A stretch of 64,000 bases of DNA from Brevibacillus reuszeri (GCF_002897295.1 NZ_BEXF01000022.1:1-64000), one strand, 5' to 3'. Positions 34,002-42,198 are shown, counted from the stretch's first letter. The notes: generated by a model not told the origin, from the sequence alone. A program made the numbers and translations.

Positions 34002-34031
34002 ATTATACATTTGGAAAAATGCACCGGGCAA
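34002..34031 (-). promoter_or_regulatory. Promoter of the cargo-encapsulin operon
   Basis: On the minus strand TTGCCC (34031-34026) and TATAAT (34007-34002) are 18 nt apart, just upstream of the GTG start. Confidence 0.6.
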
Positions 34032-34135
34032 CAACTATGTACAATTTCCCCTATATATGTGAAAAACAGCGCGTCGTTCTCATCGCCCATTTCCTCTAGT
34101 TTTCTATTTTTACAAAAAAGTTATCGTGGAGAGTA

Positions 34136-34164
34136 TTGTCAAAGGTAATTGGGAATGATAATAT
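34136..34164 (+). promoter_or_regulatory. Promoter of the DUF2325 gene
   Basis: TTGTCA at 34136-34141, 17-nt spacer, TAATAT at 34159-34164. The -10 element lies inside the first Fur box. Confidence 0.6.
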
Positions 34165-34192
34165 TTATCAATAAGAGTGATATTCATTATCA
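34156..34192 (+). promoter_or_regulatory. Tandem Fur boxes
   Basis: TGATAATATTTATCA (34156-34170) and TGATATTCATTATCA (34178-34192) each differ from the Fur 7-1-7 consensus at one position. Their centres are 22 bp apart, two helical turns, so two dimers would bind on the same face. Confidence 0.8.
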
Positions 34193-34254
34193 ATTAAATG
34201 ACTGAGAAAAAAACATAAATCAAACGTATACCCATTTTGAAGGAGGTAGCAAGT

Positions 34255-34536
34255 ATGTCATCCATTTTAGTAATAGGCGGAGATCGCCTCGGAAATATTA
34301 TTGAGCTGTTGCAAGGACAAGGTTTTCGTGAAATTCACCACGTTACAGGGCGCAAAAGCTCCCAAACGGGTGTAAAAATTCCTTCGGGGATTCATATGAT
34401 TCTCGTCCTGACCGATTTCGTCAACCACAATCTGGCGAAGACCGTGAAAAGCCAGGCGAAAGACCGCGAGCTCCCGATTCTCTTTTGTAAACGCTCTTGC
34501 GCTGCTATAGCCAAAGCATTTGACATGACTGCGTAA
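34255..34536 (+). CDS. DUF2325 domain protein under Fur control
   Basis: 93 aa from the ATG at 34255 with AAGGAGGT seven bases upstream. SSILVIGGDRLGNIIELLQG is the nucleotide-binding-like N terminus of DUF2325 proteins, and the typical end block is LPILFCKRSCAAIAKAF with two cysteines. The function of the family is not known. Two near-consensus Fur boxes overlap its promoter, so it should be induced by iron starvation. It is divergent from the iron-storing encapsulin operon, about 290 nt away, and is followed by a 48-residue ORF. Confidence 0.8.
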   Translation: MSSILVIGGDRLGNIIELLQGQGFREIHHVTGRKSSQTGVKIPSGIHMILVLTDFVNHNLAKTVKSQAKDRELPILFCKRSCAAIAKAFDMTA

Positions 34537-34598
34537 ATACATACTTCCTGACCTGGACAGACTACATAAAGAGTCTGATACCGATGGAGGAATGGCGC

Positions 34599-34745
34599 AT
34601 GGAACCCAATTCACTCGCTGAACTGCCTATCGCGCAGCTGACGGCCGTACAGCTGCAACAGTTGAAGCAGGCAGAAGAACAGATCAACCACGAAGGTCAA
34701 AACGTTTACCTCATTGCATTTGAGAAGCAAGCCCCGTCCCGATAG
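34599..34745 (+). CDS. Small 48-residue protein
   Basis: ATG at 34599 has GGAGG eight bases upstream; the stop lies inside the terminator hairpin. The sequence is rich in Leu and Gln (LTAVQLQQLKQAEEQINHEG), suggesting a short amphipathic helix. No known family. It lies 62 nt after the DUF2325 gene with no terminator between, so it is probably under the same Fur-controlled promoter. Confidence 0.6.
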   Translation: MEPNSLAELPIAQLTAVQLQQLKQAEEQINHEGQNVYLIAFEKQAPSR

Positions 34746-34757
34746 ACGGGGTTTTTT
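34732..34757 (+). terminator. Terminator of the DUF2325 unit
   Basis: CCCCGTC pairs with GACGGGG, followed by six T. Confidence 0.85.
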
Positions 34758-34775
34758 CTATTCCTGCACCGCTTC

Positions 34776-35042
34776 TCATTTGAAAACGTATTGATCAAGC
34801 TGAAGCTTCAGGGCGTCAATTCCAATCGCAAAGCCGAGACACTGGCTTGATTGAATGATGAAGGCATTCAATCCGATTACTTCGCCATTCAAATTAATCA
34901 ACGGACCACCACTGTTACCGGGATTGATTGCTGCATCTGTTTGGAAAATTTCCTCATACAGCCGTTTGGCTACCTGCAAGCGTCGATTTTTAGCACTAAT
35001 GATACCAGCAGTGACGGAATTTTCCAAACCTAATGGGGAACC
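34776..35042 (-). pseudogene. C-terminal part of a split HtrA-like serine protease gene
   Basis: Encodes the end of a trypsin-like domain: SPLGLENSVTAGIISAK, then INPGNSGGPLINLNGEVIG with the catalytic Ser in GNSGG. It lacks the His and Asp of the triad, which are encoded at 38.4-38.8 kb beyond an inserted element. Joining the two parts at the 9-bp core TGGGGAACC gives a continuous frame through VISVGSPLGLENS. It is inactive as it stands unless the element is excised. Confidence 0.85.
35034..35042. repeat. Recombination core, left copy (attL)
   Basis: TGGGGAACC, repeated directly at 38357-38365. A 13-nt arm (CATAGAGGCAAAA, 35052-35064) lies 9 nt inside the element. Confidence 0.8.
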
Positions 35043-35070
35043 ACTGATCCTCATAGAGGCAAAATACAAG

Positions 35071-36528
35071 CTAATGAAAATTTAGAAGCGTGAGACGGAT
35101 GCAACGTTGTGGGGCTGTCGGATCCAGCTCAGCCTCGAGTCGTTGGATCAAGCAGCTGGCGAGCAATTTTCGCTCGGCCTCTGTTGCTTCTAGCCAAACA
35201 TGATTCCAGTTTGTGAGCAGTGTGAGTCCTTTGTCATCGACAGGGAAGGTGGACGGGTGGGGAGAGCTGAGCGCTTGCGAAAAATGTTGGGGGGCTGCTT
35301 GCTCCAAACCCTGCAGCTTCTTTTTAAAAGCAGACAAGGTGAGCAGCCCTGCTGCGTATGCCTCTTCCCAGCGCGTCCGCTTTAGCTGCTGTATATGCTC
35401 TCTTTTGCCCTCATCAGCAAGCTTTTCTTGTTTTTGCAGAAAGGCGATTGCTTCCAAGGCAGCTGCCCGGGCCTCCAGCGGAAAACGATTTAGCTCGCCC
35501 ACAATCTTTTGCTCGATCCAGTCTTGCCGAAGTGGAGGGGCATCACATGAACCAGCTGTTTTATTTTTGCACCAATAGTAGTGATGCGTGTAGTGCCCAC
35601 CTTTGGCGCGCTTTGTACGGGTCGTTTTACCGCGCATGGCTGATCCGCAGCGTGAGCAGTACAGTAGCCCGGAAAAGAGAAAGGATGAGCCAAGGGTTCG
35701 TGGGTGTTTTGTGCTGCGAGTGTTCAGACGCTGCTGAACGCGGAAAAAGGAAGCTTCATCGATAATGGCTGAATGCGTTTTTTCCTCGATTAGCGAGTGC
35801 TCGGAGGGATTTTGCCGTTGCTGTGCAGTGGCATAATTCCAGCGGAGTGCTCCATAATAAACGGGATTTTTTAACAGGCGTAATACCGCACTTGCGCTCC
35901 ATAGAGCGCCGTTTTTTCCACGCCAGCCTTTGTGATTGGCTGCATCGGCGATTCGACGCGGGGATTCCCCCTGTGCATACTGAGCAAACATGGTACGAAC
36001 CCCGACTGCTTCCACATCATTGATCAGTAAGCGTCCATCGATAAGATCGTATCCATAGGGTGGTGGTCCACCTGGGCGTTTTCGTTCTCTCACCATTTGC
36101 CCCATTCCCATTTTCACCCGCTCACCCAAATTTTCACGTTCCCATTGGGCCAGAGCGGCAACGAGTGTGATAAACAAGCGCCCGATAGCAGTTGTCGTGT
36201 CGTACACCTCTGTACTGCTTTTAAAACGGACACCATGGCGGTCAAACTCCTGCAAAAGCTGATAAAGATCCAAGACAGATCTCGTGAGTCGATCAAGCCG
36301 ATAGACGAGGACAACATCAATTTTCCCTGCGCGCACATCTGCTAAAAGACGTGTCAGCTCTGGACGATTGGTGTCTTTGGCACTGACGCCTTCATCCGCG
36401 TAGATGTCGGTTAATTCCCAATCCTGGGAGTGAATGTAGGAGAGCAGCTTTTCTCGTTGAGCAGGTATGGAAAAGCCTTCTTTTGCCTGATCATCTGTGC
36501 TCACTCTCATGTAGACAGCCGTTCTCAT
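35071..36528 (-). CDS. Large serine recombinase (integrase/excisionase)
   Basis: 485 aa with AGGAGGGG before the ATG. The N-terminal resolvase domain has the nucleophile Ser10 in AVYMRVSTDDQ and the catalytic-Arg block VYRLDRLTRSVLDLYQL. A recombinase domain follows (PPPYGYDLIDGRLLIND), then a zinc ribbon with CSRCGSAM and the later YYWCKN/GSC cysteines, and a coiled-coil region. This is the layout of the SpoIVCA, phiC31 and Bxb1 type, which join attP and attB with short cores. The gene ends 28 nt from the left core. It is the likely mover of this element. Confidence 0.93.
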   Translation of the reverse strand: MRTAVYMRVSTDDQAKEGFSIPAQREKLLSYIHSQDWELTDIYADEGVSAKDTNRPELTRLLADVRAGKIDVVLVYRLDRLTRSVLDLYQLLQEFDRHGVRFKSSTEVYDTTTAIGRLFITLVAALAQWERENLGERVKMGMGQMVRERKRPGGPPPYGYDLIDGRLLINDVEAVGVRTMFAQYAQGESPRRIADAANHKGWRGKNGALWSASAVLRLLKNPVYYGALRWNYATAQQRQNPSEHSLIEEKTHSAIIDEASFFRVQQRLNTRSTKHPRTLGSSFLFSGLLYCSRCGSAMRGKTTRTKRAKGGHYTHHYYWCKNKTAGSCDAPPLRQDWIEQKIVGELNRFPLEARAAALEAIAFLQKQEKLADEGKREHIQQLKRTRWEEAYAAGLLTLSAFKKKLQGLEQAAPQHFSQALSSPHPSTFPVDDKGLTLLTNWNHVWLEATEAERKLLASCLIQRLEAELDPTAPQRCIRLTLLNFH

Positions 36529-36597
36529 CGAACCCCTCCTGCCATTTCAGGATGCTAGAGTCTACAGCAAGAGGGGAGAGCTTATGTCTGTCCAAAC

Positions 36598-36640
36598 AAA
36601 AAAAGCCCCGTCATCCGTTATTGGACGAGACGGGGATAGA
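36598..36640 (-). terminator. Terminator of the HxlR-type gene
   Basis: CCCCGTC and GACGGGG enclose a loop with further pairing. On the minus strand it is followed by a long T run. Confidence 0.75.
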
Positions 36641-36641
36641 G

Positions 36642-36962
36642 CTACATCCATTTTTGACCCCATTCATGTATGGAATCAATGACCGGACGCAAATCTTTTC
36701 CTTTTTCTGTTAGTTCATATTCGATGCGAACGGGAGTCTCAGGGTACACCCTGCGTTCCAAAATCTCAAGCTCCTCAAGCTCCTTCAAACGCTCCGAAAG
36801 CATCTTATCGCTCATATGCGGAACCATTTCACGAATGTCTTTGAAGCGCACAGTTCCACGCAATAAGACATGAATAATCAAACCAGTCCATCTTTTGCCG
36901 AGAACATTGATCGCACCTTCGTACTTCGGACACATGTGTTCGCCAGCAAATTCATGATTCAT
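36642..36962 (-). CDS. HxlR-family winged-helix regulator
   Basis: 106 aa with GAGGTG before the ATG. Typical HxlR features are the N-terminal Cys in HMCPKYEGAINVLGKRW, the winged helix RFKDIREMVPHMSDKMLSERL, and the end YELTEKGKDLRPVIDSIHEW. The family senses aldehydes, quinones or redox state through the conserved cysteine. It lies within the inserted element and is divergent from the YheC/YheD-type gene. Direct GTAAG repeats in the intergenic region (near 37026-37040) may be its sites. Confidence 0.85.
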   Translation of the reverse strand: MNHEFAGEHMCPKYEGAINVLGKRWTGLIIHVLLRGTVRFKDIREMVPHMSDKMLSERLKELEELEILERRVYPETPVRIEYELTEKGKDLRPVIDSIHEWGQKWM

Positions 36963-37211
36963 TACGGCGTCACCTCTAAATAAAGCATGTTTGCGTTATA
37001 TTGTACCACAACAACTTGAAAAAAGTAAGTAAGGTAAGTGTGGACAAATGTATGCAGCCCATCTCTTGTTGTCACCAGACTCACAGCTGCTTATGCTGGA
37101 AACTTCGTTTTGAAAAAGTTGTCCAAGCCCGATTCCCACGAGAATCGTCTCTCCTATTTACGCCAGCACATAGACTGTAGGCGAGAGCAATGACGAGGAG
37201 AGGGTGGGGAA

Positions 37212-38324
37212 ATGCGTCAAAAGCGGGTGATTGGCATTTTGACATGGCGAGAGGGACAGCGTTTTTCCGAACCGGATTATCTGCGACGACTGGTAAAGGC
37301 AGGCTGGAAGCTCGGGGCGGAGGTATATGTATTCTCCCATCAGGATGTGAATGCCAAAGAACGCAGAATCAAAGGCTTCACTCCCAAAACGGGTGGCGGC
37401 TGGGAGAGCAAATCGTACCCGTGGCCAGATGTAGTCATCGATCGCTACCGAAAACGGGTTCCACAGTATATGAAGCTGCGGCACAGCGGTCTATTCGACT
37501 TTGCAAACAGTCCGTTCAGCAAAAAGTGGAGAGTCACACAGCTCTTGGCTGAGGATGAACGTGTAAGCCGATGGGTGCCAGAAACGCATGTGTACACAAC
37601 AGGGAAAGTGATAGCGATGCTGCGTCGGCATCCGCTCCTTTACATCAAGCCTGGAAACGGCACAGGCGGCAGAAGTATTCTGAAAGTCGCTGCTGTAGGC
37701 AAGCAGTACCAGCTTCAGGGCCGCGACAAGCAGTACGGCAAACACCAAGTCCGGGTGGCAAATGCAGCTGCCTTAGAGAATTGGGTAAAGCGCTGGGTCA
37801 CCAAACAGCGGATCAGTGACGGCAACTTTTTGGTTCAGCAAGGTCTGGATTTGGCTCTGATGCCTAACCGGGTAGCGGATGTTCGGCTTCTGATCCAAAA
37901 AGACGGGGATGGAGTATGGGATGTGACCGGCTGTGGGGTTCGTATGGGGGCGAGTGGCAGCTCTACCTCGAATCTGCATGGAGGAGGCAAAGCAATACCG
38001 TTCGAGGCGTTCATGTCCAAGCGCTTTGGGGAGGACGGCGCCCAGCGGATTTTGAATGAGTGTCATACGATGGCTCATCGAATCGCGCAAACGTTGGAGG
38101 AGAGGTTTGGCAGGATGATGGAGTTTGGTCTTGATATTGGCGTAGATGTGAGCGGGCGTGCGTGGCTGATCGAGGTAAATCCGAAGCCAGGACGAGAAGT
38201 CTTTCGGCAAATGGGGAGCATGGAGACGTACACCGAGGCGATCGCGAGACCGATGAAATTTGCCTTGTATATAGCCCATAACGGCGCGGGGTTGCCCGAG
38301 AAGAAAAGAAAAGGAGCTGGGTAG
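37212..38324 (+). CDS. YheC/YheD-family ATP-grasp protein
   Basis: 370 aa from ATG 37212 with GAGGAGAGGGTGGGG upstream. The fold is ATP-grasp: YIKPGNGTGGRSILKV is the phosphate-binding region, and FGLDIGVDVSGRAWLIEVNPKPGREVF carries the metal-binding Asp, Glu and Asn. Relatives YheC and YheD of Bacillus are linked to the spore coat, and their reaction is not established. The gene lies entirely inside the element and is its only cargo with a possible benefit to the cell. A sporulation link would suit the idea of developmental excision. Confidence 0.85.
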   Translation: MRQKRVIGILTWREGQRFSEPDYLRRLVKAGWKLGAEVYVFSHQDVNAKERRIKGFTPKTGGGWESKSYPWPDVVIDRYRKRVPQYMKLRHSGLFDFANSPFSKKWRVTQLLAEDERVSRWVPETHVYTTGKVIAMLRRHPLLYIKPGNGTGGRSILKVAAVGKQYQLQGRDKQYGKHQVRVANAAALENWVKRWVTKQRISDGNFLVQQGLDLALMPNRVADVRLLIQKDGDGVWDVTGCGVRMGASGSSTSNLHGGGKAIPFEAFMSKRFGEDGAQRILNECHTMAHRIAQTLEERFGRMMEFGLDIGVDVSGRAWLIEVNPKPGREVFRQMGSMETYTEAIARPMKFALYIAHNGAGLPEKKRKGAG

Positions 38325-38356
38325 TATAGCCTGGTTTTTGTCTCTATGACAACAAG

Positions 38357-38365
38357 TGGGGAACC
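38357..38365. repeat. Recombination core, right copy (attR)
   Basis: TGGGGAACC, direct repeat of 35034-35042. The matching inverted arm TTTTGTCTCTATG is at 38336-38348, 8 nt inside the element. Confidence 0.8.
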
Positions 38366-38821
38366 GACGCTGATGACCCATTCGCCAACCTTAGTATGAG
38401 ACGAGTGGCCAAGTGCTAGCGGGTACAGCCTGCAATCTGCATCAATTTTAATAACAGCGTAGTCGCGAACACGATCAGCGAGAATGCGTTTGGCTTCAAA
38501 CACCCGCCCGTTGAAAAGCTTGACGAAGATGTTTTTTGATTTACCAATCACATGTTCACTGGTCAGAATGTAGCCTTTGTGATGAAAAATGAATCCTGAA
38601 CCAAAGCTACGCTCGGTTGGAGTCGAAGGCTCTTCTTCATTAATCAGGCTGCGGATTAATGAATCTACATCTTTGGTATGGGGTGCGTCCTCGGTAACGA
38701 TGGAGACGACACCCTCCTGTACGCGCTCTACAATCGGAACAAAAAAATTAAAGGGATGCAAGCTGCTGCTGCTCACAGGGTACTTTACTCGCGTATATTG
38801 GGACCATTTTTTACTTTTCAA
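38357..38821 (-). pseudogene. N-terminal part of a split HtrA-like serine protease gene
   Basis: From TTG 38821 with AGGGGGAGAG upstream, about 155 codons up to the core repeat. It contains the first beta barrel of a trypsin-like protease: FGSGFIFHHKGYILTSEHVIG with the catalytic His and DRVRDYAVIKID with the catalytic Asp. After VISVGSPL the frame runs into element sequence and overlaps the YheC/YheD-type gene on the other strand. No PDZ domain is visible in either part. Ribosome site and reading frame are intact, which suggests recent insertion or a gene meant to be rejoined. Confidence 0.85.
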
Positions 38822-38950
38822 CGATCTCTCCCCCTACAGCAGATAGGTATGTATCATCTTATGGGAAGACGAAAGGGAAGGGACGCCCAATTTAGAGACG
38901 TTATGTACGATTATCATTATTTTTGATTGATATAATAAAGAAATAGCATT

Positions 38951-38981
38951 GGTATAATTATAAGAATCGAATTATAATACC
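38951..38981. promoter_or_regulatory. Inverted repeat upstream of padR, likely operator
   Basis: GGTATAATTATAA and TTATAATACC face each other about a short centre and also overlap -10-like sequence. PadR regulators often bind such sites in their own promoter. Confidence 0.45.
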
Positions 38982-39097
38982 TGTAGTTAAAGAATATTTA
39001 GAACATAAAGGCTTTGCAGATACCTTCGAACGGGAGGGAGGAATCTGCGTACGGCTGCTAGAGAGAGAAAAAGAAAGCTAATGGAGGATGCGAAGAG

Positions 39098-39637
39098 ATG
39101 GACGTTAAAACGATCATACTTGGGTTTTTGAACTACGGCGAGATGAGTGGATACGACATAAAGCAAGCGTTTACTAACAGCATCGGTTTCTTCTATGACG
39201 CTAGCTTTGGTGCGATTTATCCGGCGCTCCGCAAACTGGAAGAAGAAGGCTTTGTGACCAAGCAGGAGATTATCCAATCGGGAAAACCGAACAAAATCCT
39301 ATACAGCATCACTGACCTTGGAAAAGAAGCTTTCCGCCAAGAGATTCAAACACCGATTTTGCCACCTGTCCTGCGCTCAGATATGTTAGTAAAAATGTTT
39401 TTTGGCAAAAGTCGTACAAACGAAGAACAGAAAAATTTGCTAGAAGGTTGCATCGAGCTACAGCGCGATATGCTGCAACAAAGCAAGGTGAACTTCAAAA
39501 AGCTCGAGGTTCATTTTGACGAGTATCAGCGTTTTTGCTGGGAATATACAATTCATCATCTCGAGACGACCATTTCGTTTTTGGAGCAAAAAATGTCTTC
39601 GTTAGTTAAACAACCAGCCTATTCTGTTCCGGTTTAA
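39098..39637 (+). CDS. PadR-family transcriptional regulator
   Basis: 179 aa with GGAGG before the ATG. The N-terminal winged helix (residues 1-85) has the PadR signature: LGFLNYGEMSGYDIKQAF, then FGAIYPALRKLEEEGFV and YSITDLGKEAFRQ. The C-terminal helical part (about 95-170) is the dimerisation domain of the PadR-VirA subgroup. It is alone on its transcript, closed by a terminator. The target may be itself, through the inverted repeat 38951-38981. Confidence 0.9.
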   Translation: MDVKTIILGFLNYGEMSGYDIKQAFTNSIGFFYDASFGAIYPALRKLEEEGFVTKQEIIQSGKPNKILYSITDLGKEAFRQEIQTPILPPVLRSDMLVKMFFGKSRTNEEQKNLLEGCIELQRDMLQQSKVNFKKLEVHFDEYQRFCWEYTIHHLETTISFLEQKMSSLVKQPAYSVPV

Positions 39638-39657
39638 GCATCGGACAAATAAATAGA

Positions 39658-39697
39658 AAAAGCGAAGCGACCTTGCGCGAGGTGCTTCGCTTTTTTT
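39658..39697 (+). terminator. Terminator of padR
   Basis: AAGCGAAGC pairs with GCTTCGCTT, followed by seven T. Confidence 0.85.
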
Positions 39698-39733
39698 CTG
39701 TGAAAAACGTCTCGACGTTTTGTTTGTAATTGA

Positions 39734-40846
39734 TTATTTCAGGTTCTCAGGATTGAGACACTCCAGCTCTGGTACGACAAAACGGCCATCCTTGCGAATC
39801 AGACGATCGTCAAACCAGATTTCTCCGCCACCCCATTCTGGACGTTGAATCATAACGAGATCCCAGTGAATGGAGGACTTGTTTCCATTGAATGCTTCAT
39901 CATAGGCTTGACCAGGTGTGAAGTGGAAGCTGCCATCGATTTTCTCGTCGAACAAAATGTCCTTCATCGGGTTTTGGATGTATGGATTCACGCCAATTGC
40001 AAATTCCCCAACATAACGAGCGCCTTCATCTGTATCAAACACTTCGTTGATTTTTTCTGTATCGTTTGCGGTAGCCTCGACAATTTTGCCGTCCTTAAAG
40101 GTCAGCTTGATATTGTCATAGGTAAAGCCTTGGTAAGGAGATGGTGTGTTGTACGCGATCGTTCCATTAATAGAGTCGCGAACCGGAGCCGTGAATACTT
40201 CGCCATCTGGAATGTTGGCTTCCCCGGCACATTTGATCGCTGGGATTCCTTTGATGGAGAACGTAAGATCAGTTCCTGGACCAGTCAGGCGGACCTTGTC
40301 AGTCTTCTCCATCAATTCAACCAGGCTGTCCATCGCTTTATCCATTTTGCCGTAATCTAGCGTACATACTTTGAAGTAAAAATCTTCGAAAGCAGCAGTG
40401 CTCATGTTCGCGAGCTGCGCCATCGAGGCATTCGGATAGCGAAGAACGACCCATTTGGTATCAGGGACACGAACATCCAGAACAGGGCGCATCAAAAGCT
40501 TGGAGTACTGCTGCATTTTGTCGCCAGGGACGTCAGCCAGCTCACTGATGTTATCGCCGCCGCGAATCCCTATGTAGCAATCCATTTGCTTCATGAAGGA
40601 AACGTCTGCTTCGCGCATCACGCCAAGCTGTGTTTCGTTTGCACCGAGCAAGAGCTCGCGCTGGATGCTTTGGTCGATCAGCTGCACGTACGGATTTCCG
40701 CCAGCTGCATATACCTTGGCGATCACGGCGCGCACGAGTTCATGAACGCTGCCGATTGCATAAATCAATACATTTTCACCCGCTTGTACACGGGTAGAAT
40801 AGTTGACAAGAACATCTGCTAACTGCTCAATACGTGGATCTTTCAT
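39734..40846 (-). CDS. M29-family metallo-aminopeptidase
   Basis: 370 aa from the ATG at 40846 (MKDPRIEQLADVLVNYS), with GAGGG upstream; the frame opens 19 codons earlier. It belongs to the thermophilic aminopeptidase T/AmpS family with two catalytic metal ions. Likely ligand regions are CAGEANIPDGEVFTAPV, with the conserved Glu, and the C-terminal GSFHFTPGQAYD and SSIHWDLVMI blocks. It is somewhat shorter than AmpS. The substrate is N-terminal residues of peptides in the cytosol. Monocistronic. Confidence 0.88.
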   Translation of the reverse strand: MKDPRIEQLADVLVNYSTRVQAGENVLIYAIGSVHELVRAVIAKVYAAGGNPYVQLIDQSIQRELLLGANETQLGVMREADVSFMKQMDCYIGIRGGDNISELADVPGDKMQQYSKLLMRPVLDVRVPDTKWVVLRYPNASMAQLANMSTAAFEDFYFKVCTLDYGKMDKAMDSLVELMEKTDKVRLTGPGTDLTFSIKGIPAIKCAGEANIPDGEVFTAPVRDSINGTIAYNTPSPYQGFTYDNIKLTFKDGKIVEATANDTEKINEVFDTDEGARYVGEFAIGVNPYIQNPMKDILFDEKIDGSFHFTPGQAYDEAFNGNKSSIHWDLVMIQRPEWGGGEIWFDDRLIRKDGRFVVPELECLNPENLK

Positions 40847-41012
40847 AGGAAAAGGATCCCTCGCTTTCCATGTCTTTTCTGTAGTATTGTACACAACTTG
40901 CACAGAAAAAAGCTACCCAATGTGAGTGGGTAGCGTCAGGTGAAACGCACAACAGGATTCGGTTTTACTATATATGCAACTCCCTGCTATAAATTGCTAG
41001 TGGTTAGCGAAA

Positions 41013-41105
41013 TTAATCGCAGCCGCAACCAACGATTACCAGCAGGATGAAAAGAATCAAGACCAAAGTGAAACCGTCGAAGTCTCCGTTGAAAATGCTA
41101 CTCAT
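41013..41105 (-). CDS. YjcZ-type small sporulation protein
   Basis: 30 aa (MSSIFNGDFDGFTLVLILFI, then LLVIVGCGCD), with AAAGGAGG before the ATG. One hydrophobic helix is followed by a Gly-Cys tail, the pattern of YjcZ/SscA-like proteins that help in assembling the spore coat. It is too short for most gene finders. On the minus strand, CATATGTTA at 41163-41155 fits a sigma-K-like -10, but no convincing -35 is seen. Confidence 0.8.
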   Translation of the reverse strand: MSSIFNGDFDGFTLVLILFILLVIVGCGCD

Positions 41106-41352
41106 GTGATAAACATCCTCCTTTAGTGTGTTAAGCGTCTTGTGCTTACATCCATAACATATGGGTTTTCGCATAGAGCCGATACGGGCATTCGCCCATT
41201 TTTGGGAAGATTCTTTTTGTTGAATTCATTTTCGGTACTCGCACTTCCACGAAAAATCCGCAGTTCTGCGATTGCTACGTTTATTATTCTGAAAAGCAGG
41301 AAAAGCTAGAGGATACCAAAAGACTTTGCAATAACGAAAGGATGTCAGTGAT

Positions 41353-41586
41353 ATGCAAAGATCATTATCTAGTCTTCAACACGACCTCTTTCCCATTACA
41401 ATTAATGTAGGGGAAGATTTTAAATCCATTGTTTGGAAAGCTCAATATGATATGGATTTCAACACCGAATGCCTCTTCTGTTTTTCCGATCAAATTACAG
41501 GTTACCGCGTAGAGGATGAAGCAGGTCACGCAGGCAAGGTAGCGGTTTGTCCGCATTGTGAGAAGGTCAACGCGATTTACGCTTGA
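41353..41586 (+). CDS. Uncharacterised small protein with a zinc-ribbon-like cysteine pattern
   Basis: 77 aa with AAAGGATG before the ATG. Two CXXC pairs (ECLFCFSD and VCPHCEKV) are about 27 residues apart, enough for a small zinc ribbon. The N-terminal 35 residues look beta-rich. No family recognised. It precedes another cysteine-motif protein in the same direction. Confidence 0.65.
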   Translation: MQRSLSSLQHDLFPITINVGEDFKSIVWKAQYDMDFNTECLFCFSDQITGYRVEDEAGHAGKVAVCPHCEKVNAIYA

Positions 41587-41742
41587 GCGAAGCACACAGC
41601 AAAAGCGATGCCAATGGAGGCATCGTTTTTTTGTTCTTTCCTGCCACTGTATCCACCAAGTACCACCTGTTGTTTAGCAGGATTGAAGGGAGGTTTCACG
41701 AATACGTAGGAGAGCCATACATATGGAATAGGGGTGAAATCA

Positions 41743-42141
41743 TTGCAGAAGAAATGCAGCCGCTGCGGAAGTGACATGGAGATGGTGCTGCGCAACGTTG
41801 TATACCGTAACCGTGTAAAAATTATGAATGTACCTGTACACGTTTGCGTGGACGATGCGTGCGCTTATTCCCAAGTGGTGGACGTAATAAAAGACGATCT
41901 AAAATCACTCATGGAGGAACTGGGCCAACACCCGCAGCGTCAGGCGATTGAGTTCGAAGAAATGTCAGAGTTATCCAACTTATTGGTATTGATTGCTAAT
42001 GAAGGGGAAGACTCAACCGTACGTGAAGTACTCAGCGAACGGGTCAACGAGCTTTTGGATCTGTTTTTGTTGGCGCAGTCCCTTGGTGATGAAAAGTGGA
42101 TGTTGGAGCTGCGCGAGCGGTTAACCAAGATCATGGTATAG
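41743..42141 (+). CDS. Uncharacterised protein with an N-terminal zinc-finger-like motif
   Basis: 132 aa from TTG 41743 (MQKKCSRCGSDM), with AGGGGTG upstream; a GTG three codons earlier is possible. CSRCGS and the later VCVDDACAYS give a C-X2-C...C-X5-C pattern like YgiT-type zinc fingers. The second half is helical and acidic. No DNA-binding domain is visible. Function unknown. Confidence 0.65.
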   Translation: MQKKCSRCGSDMEMVLRNVVYRNRVKIMNVPVHVCVDDACAYSQVVDVIKDDLKSLMEELGQHPQRQAIEFEEMSELSNLLVLIANEGEDSTVREVLSERVNELLDLFLLAQSLGDEKWMLELRERLTKIMV

Positions 42142-42165
42142 CAATGTAAACAGATAGAGGGAGGG

Positions 42166-42198
42166 AAGGCGCCTGCATTACCGTAGGCGTCTTTCACT
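42166..42198 (+). terminator. Probable terminator
   Basis: AAGGCGCCT pairs with AGGCGTCTTT around the loop, closing the unit ending at 42141. Confidence 0.5.

Larger units (their letters stand above)
35043..38365. mobile_element. 3.3 kb serine-recombinase element inserted in a protease gene
   Basis: Bounded by direct copies of TGGGGAACC and by inward inverted arms at 35052-35064 and 38336-38348 that match at 12 of 13 positions. It carries a large serine recombinase at its left end, an HxlR regulator and a YheC/YheD-type gene, with no replication or transfer genes. The size and contents suggest a simple integrative element. Because it splits a gene in a precisely restorable way, it may behave like the skin-type elements removed during sporulation. 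Confidence 0.85.

Noticed and set aside
38075..38356. Continuation of the protease frame past the core repeat into the element
   Set aside because: This part is antisense to the YheC/YheD-type gene and has no protease homology; it is read-through after the insertion point.
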